From contig JAZDFQ010000095.1 in NCBI GenBank assembly GCA_043807765.1, positions 1 to 64,000 on the forward strand: 64,000 nt of DNA, read 5' to 3'. This document shows, one piece after another, positions 24,888-34,385 of the stretch (position 1 is the first letter of the stretch; each line of letters begins with the position of its first letter). A program made the position numbers and the translations under genes. Source of the DNA: Stygiobacter sp043807765 (GTDB taxonomy: Bacteria; Bacteroidota; Ignavibacteria; Ignavibacteriales; Melioribacteraceae). Under the pieces are notes generated by a model. That model was given only the letters and a program-made list of their open reading frames with translations, had not been told where the DNA came from and did not search any database.

Positions 24888-26036
24888 TTGAAATCAAAAA
24901 TTTGGATTCTACTGCTGCTGTTTTTTACCGCGACATTGTCTGCACAAAACTATAATTGGGTTAGCCACGATTCTCTTGTAAAGGCGGGCATCAATCAGAT
25001 TTATGGAATTGAGCTAGATAAAGCCGATAAAACTTTTGATGTTGTTGTTAAAGAATATGCTAAGCATCCCTCCGGAAAGTTCTTTAAAGCGATGACCACT
25101 TGGTGGCGCATTCTTTTAGACCTTGATGACGAAAGCATGGATGATAAATTTTATGATCAGCTTGAAGAAGTGATTGATCTTTGTGATGACATCTTAGATG
25201 ATAATGAACGAAGTGTTGATGCAATGTTTTTCAAAGGTGGTGCGCTTGGTTTTCGAGGACAGTTGCGGGCAATTCGTGAAAGCTGGTTCAAAGCAGCTCT
25301 AGATGGAAAAGATGGACTCAATCTTGTTTTCAAATCTTATGAAGTAAATCCGAAGAATGTTGATGTGCAGCTTGGCTTTGGAATCTATCATTATTACGCA
25401 GATGTAATTCCGCAGAAATTTCCGGCTGTTAAACCGTTTATGGTTTTCTTTCCCAAAGGTGATAAGAACCGCGGATTAAAGGAACTTGAAAATGTTGCAA
25501 TGAATGGAAGATATACTCGAATCGAATCTCGGCACTTTTTACAGAAACTGCTTTTCCAATTTGAAGAGAACATGGAAGAATCGCGTAAGTGGGGAAAAGC
25601 TTTGCTCGCGGATTATCCTAACAATCCGAATTTCCAGAAGTACTACGGACTCACCTACATTAAAGAAAATAATTACACCGAAGCGGTAAAAACATTTAGA
25701 GATGTTTACAATAAATGTGAACGCGGTTTACCCGGCTACAATAAACGCTACAAACGGGAAGCTACTTATTATCTCGGAATGGATTTTATGTTGAAGAACA
25801 GAGCGGATTCTTCGGCTTACTATTTTGAGAAATCTGAAAAGCTCTCGCGGGAAATTGATAAAGAAACCGAATCCGGTTTTTTTATCAACACAGTTTTGTA
25901 TTTAGGTTATATGAATGACTTGATGGGTAAGCGGGATAAAGCTATTAAGTATTATACTGAATCGTTGCGAATAAAAGAGAGAGGAAACTCGCACGAACAA
26001 GCTGAACGCTACTTGAAAACACCGTATAAGAAGTAA
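24888..26036 (+). CDS. Exported TPR-like protein
   Basis: 382 aa, start TTG (24888), signal peptide MKSKIWILLLLFFTATLSAQ. Helical repeats of TPR type are spread through the chain (KADKTFDVVVKEYAKHPSGKFFKAMTTWWR, FQKYYGLTYIKENNYTEAVKTFRDVYNKC, KRDKAIKYYTESLRIKERGNSHEQAERYL). Probably periplasmic; no enzymatic motif. It is divergent from the gene starting at 24621. Confidence 0.8.
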   Translation: MKSKIWILLLLFFTATLSAQNYNWVSHDSLVKAGINQIYGIELDKADKTFDVVVKEYAKHPSGKFFKAMTTWWRILLDLDDESMDDKFYDQLEEVIDLCDDILDDNERSVDAMFFKGGALGFRGQLRAIRESWFKAALDGKDGLNLVFKSYEVNPKNVDVQLGFGIYHYYADVIPQKFPAVKPFMVFFPKGDKNRGLKELENVAMNGRYTRIESRHFLQKLLFQFEENMEESRKWGKALLADYPNNPNFQKYYGLTYIKENNYTEAVKTFRDVYNKCERGLPGYNKRYKREATYYLGMDFMLKNRADSSAYYFEKSEKLSREIDKETESGFFINTVLYLGYMNDLMGKRDKAIKYYTESLRIKERGNSHEQAERYLKTPYKK

Positions 26037-26073
26037 TTGAGAATTGCGAATTTAGAATGGAGAATTGAAAAAG
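26035..26073. repeat. AT-rich dispersed repeat, intergenic copy
   Basis: aattgagaattgcgaattt...gagaattgaaaaag begins within the 3' end of the TPR gene (its stop is 26034-26036). It matches the in-frame copy in aceF at 3716-3752 and, in reverse, positions 126-155. Confidence 0.65.
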
Positions 26074-26103
26074 ACATGATGAAATCTAATTCTCCATTAT
26101 CAA

Positions 26104-27027
26104 TTATAAATTAGTGCCAATCCCAAATCTGTGCATTGCACCGATGAAACCAAGAGATGAGAAAGCGTAATCCACATTATAGCCTTTAACTATAAAACCA
26201 ACACCAAGATTAAATCCGGCTAATCCGGCAGATGAACCAACTTTAAGTTCTTTTCTCTTTTCGTTATCGTAACCAAAACGCAAACGCAGACTTTGTCCAA
26301 GTCTAAACTCGCCGCCAAAAGTAATTTGAGTAAAGCGGTTAAAGAACTTGTCTTGTTTCTGATTTAGTTTGTTGAATGACCAGAAAAACTTAAGCGGTAA
26401 GTTTTCCAATTGTTTAGAGAAACCAAAACGCACATCAAGCGGAAGTTCTTCTTTCGTATCAAAGTAGGAAGAGAGTTGACCGCCAAGATTCAGAACTGAA
26501 AAACCAAAATTCCACCTTGATTCCGGAATTGCGTAGTGCAGACCAAGATCAATTGCAGCGGCTGTCGAAGAGACATCGGAAATTTTTGAATAAATAAACT
26601 TAACATTAGCACCGTAGTAAAAATTTTCATCAAGCTGGTTTCCGTAACCAAGAATCAAAGCTATATCGCCGGCGCTAAATTCACCCAGATTGTTGCCTTG
26701 AACGTCAGCCTTAGTAAATGTACCGTAACTAATGTATTGAATAGCCGCCGCGAGTTTTCCTATTCCTTCAAAATCTTTGGAAGCAACCAGGCTTGCAGAA
26801 TTAACATCTTCCAAATGTTTTAAGAAAGAAAAAGAAACCGGAGTTCCCTGAAGAAGATTTATTCCCGCCGGATTATAAAACATAACATTAGGATCATCGT
26901 TATTAGCTACAAAACTGCCGGCAACTGCGGCAGCGCGCGGACTGTTATCGAGGCGTAAAAACTCGAATGCACTTTGTGCTGAAAGTATAGAAACAGAAAG
27001 AAATGCTAAAACCAAAATCTTCTTCAT
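26104..27027 (-). CDS. PorQ/PorV-like outer-membrane beta-barrel protein
   Basis: 307 aa, signal peptide ending SILSAQ. The N-terminus FEFLRLDNSPRAAAVAGSFVANNDDPNVMFYNPAGI matches the PorV/PorQ family (R-A-A-x-x-G and N-P-A-x-[IL]). Alternating strands follow, ending FGIGTNL. Family members are FadL-fold barrels, several acting in type IX secretion or surface attachment. A protease with a type IX-like C-terminal domain is encoded at 32132, so a T9SS link is plausible but not proved. Confidence 0.82.
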   Translation of the reverse strand: MKKILVLAFLSVSILSAQSAFEFLRLDNSPRAAAVAGSFVANNDDPNVMFYNPAGINLLQGTPVSFSFLKHLEDVNSASLVASKDFEGIGKLAAAIQYISYGTFTKADVQGNNLGEFSAGDIALILGYGNQLDENFYYGANVKFIYSKISDVSSTAAAIDLGLHYAIPESRWNFGFSVLNLGGQLSSYFDTKEELPLDVRFGFSKQLENLPLKFFWSFNKLNQKQDKFFNRFTQITFGGEFRLGQSLRLRFGYDNEKRKELKVGSSAGLAGFNLGVGFIVKGYNVDYAFSSLGFIGAMHRFGIGTNL

Positions 27028-27203
27028 TTACATCTCAAATTTTGATGCGATTTTACACATAAATGAGCATATAAGGCAAGATAAACAATGGTGCAATTTT
27101 TTTGGAACAAATGAAAAACCCGCCCTGTTAGAGATTACGAAACGTTTACTTGAATCGACTTAGCTTTAACCCTAAATTTGAAACAATATAAAAGAGGAGT
27201 AAG

Positions 27204-28052
27204 ATGAACGGATTCAAAACAGTTGTTTTGATGACTGCAATGATGGTGTTATTTATACTGGTTGGTAATTTTATTGGCGGTGAAGATGGAATGATGATTG
27301 CCTTTTTATTTTCACTTGCAATGAATTTCGGATCTTATTGGTTTTCAGATAAAATTGTTCTTAAGATGTACGGTGCTCAGCAAGTTACGCGTGAAGAAGC
27401 TCCGCAATTGTATGATAGTGTAGAAAAGCTTGCGATGAAAGCAGAACTGCCGATGCCGAAAGTTTATATAATGAATAATCCGGCACCGAACGCATTTGCA
27501 ACCGGAAGAAATCCAAACAACAGTGCCGTTGCTGTAACAACCGGAATTATGAAGCTGCTCAACCGCGAAGAGTTGGACGGCGTAATCGCTCACGAATTAT
27601 CGCACATTAAAAATCGTGATATTCTTGTTGGCACAATTGCGGCAACTTTAGTTGGAACGATTACATACTTAGCGCATTTTGCAATGTTCTTTGGCGGCGG
27701 AAGAAGTGATGACCGCGAAGAAGGGTCAAATCCAATTGTCGCTATTTTAATGTTGATCTTAGCACCAATTGCGGCAATGTTAATCCAGATGGCAATTTCC
27801 CGTTCACGTGAGTATATGGCAGATGATAGCGGCGCGGAAATTTCCGGCAAACCACTTTCGCTTGCTTCGGCGTTAAATAAGCTTCAACATGGAAACGAAG
27901 TTGTTCCAATGCGAAACGCAAGTCAAGCTTCGGCTCATATGTTTATTGTAAATCCGCTTCACGGTGGTGGAATGATGAAGTTGTTTTCAACCCATCCTCC
28001 TATTGAAGAAAGAATAGCCCGCTTGCAAGAAATTGCTGCCGGCAGAAGATGA
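27204..28052 (+). CDS. htpX: Membrane protease HtpX (M48)
   Basis: Zinc metalloprotease of the inner membrane involved in quality control. 282 aa. Two N-terminal membrane segments (about 5-24 and 29-47), the zinc motif HELSH (130-134), two further membrane segments (about 145-165 and 175-195) and the downstream REYMADDSGAE, where Glu is the third zinc ligand. FSTHPPIEERIARLQ near the end is typical. AGAGGAG directly upstream fixes the start. Confidence 0.96.
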   Translation: MNGFKTVVLMTAMMVLFILVGNFIGGEDGMMIAFLFSLAMNFGSYWFSDKIVLKMYGAQQVTREEAPQLYDSVEKLAMKAELPMPKVYIMNNPAPNAFATGRNPNNSAVAVTTGIMKLLNREELDGVIAHELSHIKNRDILVGTIAATLVGTITYLAHFAMFFGGGRSDDREEGSNPIVAILMLILAPIAAMLIQMAISRSREYMADDSGAEISGKPLSLASALNKLQHGNEVVPMRNASQASAHMFIVNPLHGGGMMKLFSTHPPIEERIARLQEIAAGRR

Positions 28053-28168
28053 ACTAACGCTCTTGTAGTAATTAAATAGAACGCGGATGACACGGATTTA
28101 ACTGATTTACGCAGATTAAGGATTTGAAAATTATTTATTAAAAGTGTACTTAAATTCAACGAGATTTT

Positions 28169-28765
28169 TTGAAAAGATTATTCATCACATATTGTGTTTT
28201 AATTCTTAGTCCGGTGTTTTTATGGGGACAAGCCAAAACTAACTTCGAAGAGTGTTTTCAATTAATTGATAACTCGGTAGCAAAAGTTAGCGAATCTATA
28301 CCGAAGAACGGATCAATCGCTCTATCTGTTACCGGACCATCATCCTTAGAATTACTGAAACCAAAAGTATTTGAGTCATTTTCTAAACGTAGCTACAAAG
28401 TAACAAGTGAGAATACACCAGAAGCTTTAAGAGTAATTTATACTTTTCATCAAGCGAGTGTTGAATATCTAAATGCGGAGAAGGAAAGCTTCTTCGGCAC
28501 TATTGTGGCAGAACGGGTGATGAATTTAAAAGGAAATATTTTACTTACTACTCCAGATAATCAAATAAAGACCTTTGATGTGAACGAATCGCTTAAAGAC
28601 ACAGTTTCGGTTGATGAAATCAAGAATTTAGAAGATGCGTCAGTCCCGTTCACTCAAGGCAAGATGCCCGAAACACCATTTTTCTCTAATCTTTTGGAAC
28701 CGGTTCTGGTTGTAGGTACTTTAATTACAACAATAATTCTCTTGTTTACCGTAAGAGGCAAGTAG
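28169..28765 (+). CDS. Hypothetical exported protein with C-terminal membrane helix
   Basis: 198 aa, start TTG (28169), giving signal peptide MKRLFITYCVLILSPVFLWGQ. A soluble domain (to about 165) shows SIALSVTGPSSLELLKP and LRVIYTFHQASVEYLNAE. A membrane helix VLVVGTLITTIILLFTV sits just before the C-terminal RGK. The layout implies a periplasmic domain anchored by its C-terminus. I recognise no family. It lies between htpX and the BamD-like gene and may be cotranscribed with the latter. Confidence 0.65.
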   Translation: MKRLFITYCVLILSPVFLWGQAKTNFEECFQLIDNSVAKVSESIPKNGSIALSVTGPSSLELLKPKVFESFSKRSYKVTSENTPEALRVIYTFHQASVEYLNAEKESFFGTIVAERVMNLKGNILLTTPDNQIKTFDVNESLKDTVSVDEIKNLEDASVPFTQGKMPETPFFSNLLEPVLVVGTLITTIILLFTVRGK

Positions 28766-28832
28766 TAATAAAGCGCTGTTTCTCAGCTGGTTCAAAATGA
28801 TTATTTTTACACCCTAATTAAGGAGATATATT

Positions 28833-29588
28833 TTGTTAAGAAAGTTAAATCTGGTTGCCCTGCTGTTTCTTGCGTTTTTGCTGACGAACTGTTCGAATGT
28901 AATGGATACAAGTAAATTCAATGCGGAAGAATATTACAATTATTTGATGACTCTTTATAATGATGAAGACTATGAAGTCGCTGTTCAAGAATTTCAAAAT
29001 TTCTTGCTTCAGTATTCCGGCAGTGCATTTAACGACGATGCCCAGTATTATCTAGCAATGACTTACTTTAAACGCGAGCAATATTTACTCGGTGCGTACG
29101 AGTTCAGCAAATTAATCAGAAACATTCCGGCCTCACCTTTCGTAGCCGAATCTCAGTATATGCTGGCTGAGTGCTATTATCAGCTTTCGCCGGCTTATCA
29201 GTTGGATCAATCATATACGAAGAAAGCAATAGAAGAGTTTCAAGCGTTCATAGATTTTTTCCCGGCCGACAAAAAAGTTGAAAGTGCTTCCGGAAAGATT
29301 AAAGAGTTAACTGAACGTTTGGCGGAAAAAGAATATCAAGCGGCGTTGATTTACGAAAAGATGGAATATGAGAAAGCAGCGATTAAATACTATTCAAATG
29401 TTTCCGAAATTTATCACGATACAAAGTTTGCGCCACAAGCGCTATACAGAAAAATTCAGCTCGAATTGAAAAAGGGAATGAATAACGAAGTTCTAAGTGA
29501 TATCAGTGTTTTTCTAAGCAGATATCCGGATGATTCGAATTCGTCCGAGCTTCAAGAAACCGAAGCCAAGTTAGGTCAAAAGAAATGA
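28833..29588 (+). CDS. bamD: BamD-like outer-membrane assembly lipoprotein
   Basis: 251 aa, start TTG at 28833 with AGGAG 7 bp upstream. Lipobox LLTNC (Cys20). TPR-like repeats follow: AEEYYNYLMTLYNDEDYEVAVQEFQNFLLQYSGS, DDAQYYLAMTYFKREQYLLGAYEFSKLIRNIPASP and the BamD-like SPFVAESQYMLAECYYQLSPAYQLDQSYTKKAIEEFQAFIDFFP. BamD is the essential lipoprotein of the beta-barrel assembly machine. It overlaps the next gene by 4 bp. Confidence 0.88.
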   Translation: MLRKLNLVALLFLAFLLTNCSNVMDTSKFNAEEYYNYLMTLYNDEDYEVAVQEFQNFLLQYSGSAFNDDAQYYLAMTYFKREQYLLGAYEFSKLIRNIPASPFVAESQYMLAECYYQLSPAYQLDQSYTKKAIEEFQAFIDFFPADKKVESASGKIKELTERLAEKEYQAALIYEKMEYEKAAIKYYSNVSEIYHDTKFAPQALYRKIQLELKKGMNNEVLSDISVFLSRYPDDSNSSELQETEAKLGQKK

Positions 29589-30067
29589 GTGACTCAGCTA
29601 GAGCCAAAAAGGTTAGCGCTTCAATTGTAACCATGACCGAATTGGTTTTACCGAATCATACAAATCAACTTGGAAATTTGCTTGGCGGACAGTTAATGCA
29701 CTGGATTGATATTTGCGCCGCACTTTCGGCCGCTAAGCATTCTCAGAGAATTTGCGTTACTGCTTCTGTTGATAGAATAGATTTTCATCACCCGATTCGC
29801 TTGGGAAACGCCGTAACAATTTTGGCTTCGGTCAATCGAACATTCAAAACCTCTATGGAAGTTGGTGTAAAAGTATTTGCAGAAAATTTTGCCGAAGGCA
29901 CACGCATTCATACAAACTCTGCTTATCTTACTTTTGTTGGCGTTGATGAGAATACAAGACCGGTTGCTACAATTGAAATTGTTCCGGAAACAGAAGATGA
30001 AAAAAGACGGTTCGAAGAAGCTTTACAAAGAAGAAAAACCCGCCTTGAAAAAAGAATCAATACTTAG
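29585..30067 (+). CDS. Acyl-CoA thioesterase, hotdog fold
   Basis: 160 aa. TELVLPNHTNQLGNLLGGQLMHWIDICAALSAAKHS is the N-x-x-G-x-x-x-G-G-x-[LI]-M-x-W-[IM]-D signature of the YciA/BFIT acyl-CoA hydrolases, and the Asp in WID is the usual catalytic position. DRIDFHHPIRLGNAV continues the fold. Cytoplasmic; hydrolyses acyl-CoA. It overlaps the upstream gene by 4 bp (ATGA) and the following gene by 23 bp. Confidence 0.9.
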   Translation: MSDSARAKKVSASIVTMTELVLPNHTNQLGNLLGGQLMHWIDICAALSAAKHSQRICVTASVDRIDFHHPIRLGNAVTILASVNRTFKTSMEVGVKVFAENFAEGTRIHTNSAYLTFVGVDENTRPVATIEIVPETEDEKRRFEEALQRRKTRLEKRINT

Positions 30068-32135
30068 TTTTATATTTTTCTTTTTCTTGTGGATACAGAG
30101 CTCGTCTGCACAGATACCAATAAACGGTTTTTGTAAACTCTCTCAATTCTCGGTTTCGCCCAATTACAATCTCCTTAATGCTATCGACTACAATTCCGAT
30201 GGTTACAGAGATATTATAGTTTACAATCCTTCTCAAAAAAAATATTCTACTCTTACTGCAAACTCAAGATCAAGCTTTAATAAAGTTTCGGAAAAATATT
30301 CTTCGGTTTATGTATCGGCTATTCATTCTTATTCAAGCGACATTAGAAGTAAAAAATTTGTTCTTCTTTCAAGAGGTTCTCGCCAAGCCGGAATCGTTTC
30401 ATTTTCGTCGCGCGGAAGTATAAGTATTAATAGCATGATGAAGCTCGATGGTTTTCCCTCAACTGCGGATGTTGGACATGCAAACGAGAATGTTATTAAT
30501 GTACTTTTAACCGGAGCTGGAATGGACGGACTTTCGGTTAGCACAGAGAAAAACAGAAGACTTATAGAGACTGATAGAATTAAAGGAAAAATTTTTTCGT
30601 CGGCAGTTTTTGCTGATCTAAATTACGACGGAACTTCAGACATTGCTGCGATAGATCTTATCTCGAATTCGATTGTCTTGTATAATAGTGATCTTGCGGG
30701 TAGTTTTGAAGAAACGCGATCAATTGGACTTGGAAAAGAAGTGAGTGAATTCCATGCACTTGATTTTAACTTCGACCAATTCACCGACCTCTTATATATT
30801 AAAAACAATAGATTGGAAATTCTGCTTGGAGATTCCGTTTCCTCTTTTCAGAAACGAATATATTTCCCCTCTGATGAAGGGATTTTTAAATATTCTGTTT
30901 TTGATTACAACGGCGATGGCCTAAATGACGTTGCTTACATTAACAAGGCAAAAGAAAAATTACTTATTGCTTTTGCTAAGTCAAGCAACTCATATTATCC
31001 GCCGGTTTGTTACATAAAGAAAAATAATCTTGAAGCGCTTTCATCTTATGTAGATAGAGGAGGTCGCAAGCTTGTTTCTTTATCTTCCGATGGAAGTGTC
31101 TATTTGATTAGCACTCTTACAATTCAAGATGATTCGTTCGATCTTTCCCTACACGAAGGTGCAGCTTATTTGCAAGCTTTCGATTACAATAAAGATGGTT
31201 ATAAAGAAATTGCATTTATTGATGCCGGAAACCACAGTCTAAAATTTGGACTGAGCGAAAGGAGAAATCTGTTTCGTACATTTTACACATTACCAGTTTC
31301 TACAAACCCAAATGCTCTTTTAATTGACGACACAAAGAAGAATGTTATTACTTTTATTGGATATGAAAAGGGTCATAGAGTAATTGAAGTATTGCGCTAC
31401 AACTTTGAGAATAATAAAACCAGTAGACAAGTGTTTTATACTTCTAACGAGATAAGAGAGGTAAAATTTGTTAGTGATCGGCTTAAAGACCGGCTCAATA
31501 TTTGTGCTTTAACTCTTCAAGATAAGTCACTTTCACTGCAAGAATTTGAGCTAAGAAATTTTAAGCAGCCAATTGTTAATACATACAAAATCGCATCGGA
31601 TGTAGAAAACGCTACCTTCAATTTTAGCGTTTATAAAGATGTCTACGCGCTGATCCGATATGGTAGTAATGTTGATTTGGTGAAGATAGTGTTTAATAAG
31701 AAAGAGATAGAGCGAATTCCGCGTTTGACTTTTGAATTAAAATATGATGAACTGATCGAATCTAGAATGATTTCTGTAGATGAGTTGCTGAATAGAACGA
31801 AGCCGGCAGCAGCGCTTCTTTCCTTTAATAAGAAGTCGGTGCTCTACTTTTTTAGCGATCAAAAAAATATGCGGTATGAAACTAAAGAACTATTCCGATC
31901 AAAAATTCCACTTAAGTATTCAATCAATAACAACAATGCTATGGTTTACACTTTTTCTGATTCAAAAAAAGGTCTTGCCGAGTTAAATCCGAAGGAAAAA
32001 AGTACCAAAACAATTCTCCCAATTGAATCGGAAGGGATCAATGACTATTTTGTTACCACGCTTCATGGGAAAAACAAATATTTGATCTATTCTAACAGTA
32101 TTAATAACTCAATAACAATAAAAAAATATTTATGA
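30045..32135 (+). CDS. Exported FG-GAP/VCBS-repeat protein
   Basis: 696 aa. I place the start at TTG 30045, inside the thioesterase gene: it gives a clean signal peptide (MKKESILSFIFFFFLWIQSSSAQ), whereas a longer frame back to 29877 would prepend over 50 residues without signal character. Calcium-binding-like repeats: DYNSDGYRDIIVY, DLNYDGTSDIAAID, DFNFDQFTDLLYI, DYNGDGLNDVAYI, DYNKDGYKEIAFID. These form an integrin-like propeller, probably outside the cytoplasm. It overlaps the next gene by 4 bp. Confidence 0.85.
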   Translation: MKKESILSFIFFFFLWIQSSSAQIPINGFCKLSQFSVSPNYNLLNAIDYNSDGYRDIIVYNPSQKKYSTLTANSRSSFNKVSEKYSSVYVSAIHSYSSDIRSKKFVLLSRGSRQAGIVSFSSRGSISINSMMKLDGFPSTADVGHANENVINVLLTGAGMDGLSVSTEKNRRLIETDRIKGKIFSSAVFADLNYDGTSDIAAIDLISNSIVLYNSDLAGSFEETRSIGLGKEVSEFHALDFNFDQFTDLLYIKNNRLEILLGDSVSSFQKRIYFPSDEGIFKYSVFDYNGDGLNDVAYINKAKEKLLIAFAKSSNSYYPPVCYIKKNNLEALSSYVDRGGRKLVSLSSDGSVYLISTLTIQDDSFDLSLHEGAAYLQAFDYNKDGYKEIAFIDAGNHSLKFGLSERRNLFRTFYTLPVSTNPNALLIDDTKKNVITFIGYEKGHRVIEVLRYNFENNKTSRQVFYTSNEIREVKFVSDRLKDRLNICALTLQDKSLSLQEFELRNFKQPIVNTYKIASDVENATFNFSVYKDVYALIRYGSNVDLVKIVFNKKEIERIPRLTFELKYDELIESRMISVDELLNRTKPAAALLSFNKKSVLYFFSDQKNMRYETKELFRSKIPLKYSINNNNAMVYTFSDSKKGLAELNPKEKSTKTILPIESEGINDYFVTTLHGKNKYLIYSNSINNSITIKKYL

Positions 32136-33745
32136 AGAAACTCTTTGCTCTTCTGATAATGCTATGCGGTACACTGACTGCTCAGAATTTGGATTCCCTC
32201 TATTCGGAATTTTTACGGATTAAAGGTATTTATGATCCGACAAGAATAACGGTGCAATCTGAAGATACGGAACCGGTAAAATGCGGCACCAGCTTGGTGA
32301 ATAACATTAAACTGAATTTTAATAACTTTACTGCAAAGCAGAAGTCTGTATTAACTCCCTTACTACAAAGACCGGCTACAGATACAAGTTTTGTTACACC
32401 TTCCGGTAAATTCAGAATTCATTTTAATAAGACCGGTTCAAACGCTCCGGGATATGATCTTAAAGAATTCGCTAAAGCCGCAGATTCATCATTTAACTAC
32501 GAAGTAAATATTCTAAAATATCCGGCGCCTCCTTCGGATTTAGGGGAGGGTGGGGATAATCTTCTGGATGTATATTTGTTAAATCTAGCATCCGGTGAAT
32601 ATGGTTATACTGAAATGGATCAAGAAGGTGTTTCAAAATCCTCAACTCATATAGTTATGGATAATGATTTTTCCGGCTCGAGCTATTCGACAAATGGAAT
32701 AGCGGCTGCACGCGTTACGATCGCCCACGAACTACATCATTCTATTCAAATGGGAAATTATATTTTCAGACCGGCTGATAGCTTTTATCACGAAGCAACA
32801 TCTACAGCCATGGAAGAACTTGTCTATGATGATGTAAATGATTATTACGCTTACATCAGTTCATATTTTAATAATCCTGGTAAAACGATCTCATCTCTTT
32901 CGGGATATAATTTGGCCATTTGGAATATTTATTTGAAAGATAGGCTCGGTGCAGAAGTAATCAAAGAAGTTTGGGAAGCGATGCCAAATATGAGAGCTGT
33001 TGAAGCATTTTCAACTGTGCTTGCAAGACATAATACTTCACTCAAAGTGGAATTCAATCTGTTCGGTTTGTGGTGTTATTTTACAGGCAGTAGAAACGTT
33101 CCGAATAAATACTTTGAAGAATCTGAAAATTATCCTCTAATTAAACCAACAATGATAATTGAATTACCAACCAAACCGTTAATGGCAAGTTCCTTTCCGA
33201 TTACGAATACTTTTTACGAGTTCGTCGATGGCAATAATAAGTTGGTTTCAATTATTTCAAATGCGGATGTGCAAAGCTCGGTTAATTCTTCGTCAACAGC
33301 CATTACATTTGATTACTCAATTTCTTCAACTGCACAACCCGGTTATAGAAAACTCACTAATTATTATTACTCAAAAATTTCCACTTCGGATTTAACTCTT
33401 TTAGCAGAAACAAATATATTGAATGACATTCCGCTTAATCCAAATCAAGTTTCGGTTGAAACATCTTCATATCCATATCCGCAGCCATTTAAGTATTCCG
33501 AACATCAATATTTGTATTTGCCGGCTACCTTAAATGGGGGCAGCACAGCCGATCTTTATATTTACACACCGGATATGAGTTTGGTTTATTCTGGTCAAAA
33601 ACGTATTGTTGCCACCGAAAAAATCGTTTTGCTTTGGGATGCCAAAGACTCAAATCAGAATAAACTGCCAACGGGTGTTTATTTTTATGTTGTTAAATGC
33701 GGCGACGATTCAGTTAAAGGAAAATTTGTAATCTATAATGACTAA
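32132..33745 (+). CDS. Secreted metalloprotease, MXAN_6640-like, with sorting-type C-terminal domain
   Basis: 537 aa, signal peptide MKKLFALLIMLCGTLTAQ. The zinc motif HELHH is at 199-203 (RVTIAHELHHSIQMGNY), with a later EATSTAMEEL as a possible third ligand region. The motif PPSDLGEGGDNLLDVYLL fits this family of putative zinc peptidases. The C-terminal about 90 residues end with LPTGVYFYVVKCGDDSVKGKFVIYN, like type IX sorting (FlgD-like/Por) domains. It is predicted to be surface-exposed or released. It overlaps its neighbours on both sides within the operon. Confidence 0.82.
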   Translation: MKKLFALLIMLCGTLTAQNLDSLYSEFLRIKGIYDPTRITVQSEDTEPVKCGTSLVNNIKLNFNNFTAKQKSVLTPLLQRPATDTSFVTPSGKFRIHFNKTGSNAPGYDLKEFAKAADSSFNYEVNILKYPAPPSDLGEGGDNLLDVYLLNLASGEYGYTEMDQEGVSKSSTHIVMDNDFSGSSYSTNGIAAARVTIAHELHHSIQMGNYIFRPADSFYHEATSTAMEELVYDDVNDYYAYISSYFNNPGKTISSLSGYNLAIWNIYLKDRLGAEVIKEVWEAMPNMRAVEAFSTVLARHNTSLKVEFNLFGLWCYFTGSRNVPNKYFEESENYPLIKPTMIIELPTKPLMASSFPITNTFYEFVDGNNKLVSIISNADVQSSVNSSSTAITFDYSISSTAQPGYRKLTNYYYSKISTSDLTLLAETNILNDIPLNPNQVSVETSSYPYPQPFKYSEHQYLYLPATLNGGSTADLYIYTPDMSLVYSGQKRIVATEKIVLLWDAKDSNQNKLPTGVYFYVVKCGDDSVKGKFVIYND

Positions 33746-34385
33746 CTATTCTGTTGAACTAAATGATCTTGTAAAGTATTTCGGAAGAAGATTAATCTTC
33801 GATGGAATTAATTATATATTTGAGTCGGGGCATGTCTATGGAATTTCCGGACCCAACGGTTCCGGTAAATCTACTCTCGTTAAAATTATTGCATGCTTAA
33901 TCTCTCCAACAAAAGGCAAAGTAAAACACAATTTTGCCGGTAAAGTAATAGAAGAAGAAGCTCTTCATAATTTTTTAGGATTTGTTTCTCCCTATCTTTT
34001 CCTTTATGATGAATTCACCGCGGAAGAAAATTTAGCTCATGTTTCTAAGGTGAGGGGAATAAAGTTTAATAAAGAACGTTCCGATTTTTTACTTAGCGAA
34101 TTTAATTTATACGAACGAAGAAACGATTTACTCCGCGGGTTTTCTTCCGGAATGAAACAACGCCTTAAATTTGCATTTGCTTTGCTGCATGAACCGCAGT
34201 TGATAATTTTAGATGAACCGACATCAAATTTGGATAGTTCCGGCAAAGAAAAAGTTTACGAGTTCATACAATCCGAAGGAAAGACTAAAGTAGTTTTGGT
34301 TGCATCAAATGAGGAAACTGATTTGGCTTTATGTGAAAAGATTGTCGAATTAAAAGATTTTAAGAGTCAGGCGTCAAGAAAATGA
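33738..34385 (+). CDS. ccmA: ABC transporter ATP-binding protein, CcmA-like
   Basis: 215 aa. Walker A GPNGSGKST (about 35-43), signature LRGFSSGMKQRLKFAFALL and Walker B LIILDEPTSNLD. The short length and a following CcmB-like permease point to the haem exporter ATPase of cytochrome c maturation system I. A generic ABC ATPase is the alternative. It overlaps the protease gene by 8 bp and the permease by 4 bp. Confidence 0.83.
   Translation: MTNYSVELNDLVKYFGRRLIFDGINYIFESGHVYGISGPNGSGKSTLVKIIACLISPTKGKVKHNFAGKVIEEEALHNFLGFVSPYLFLYDEFTAEENLAHVSKVRGIKFNKERSDFLLSEFNLYERRNDLLRGFSSGMKQRLKFAFALLHEPQLIILDEPTSNLDSSGKEKVYEFIQSEGKTKVVLVASNEETDLALCEKIVELKDFKSQASRK

Noticed and set aside
29877..30044. Longer N-terminus for the FG-GAP protein
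   Set aside because: It would be coded almost wholly inside the thioesterase gene and would bury the signal peptide.
32515..32575. Possible repeat-derived peptide PPSDLGEGGDN in the metalloprotease
   Set aside because: The DNA resembles a common intergenic repeat, but a PPSD...GGD...LDVYL segment is expected in this protease family, so no insertion is needed.
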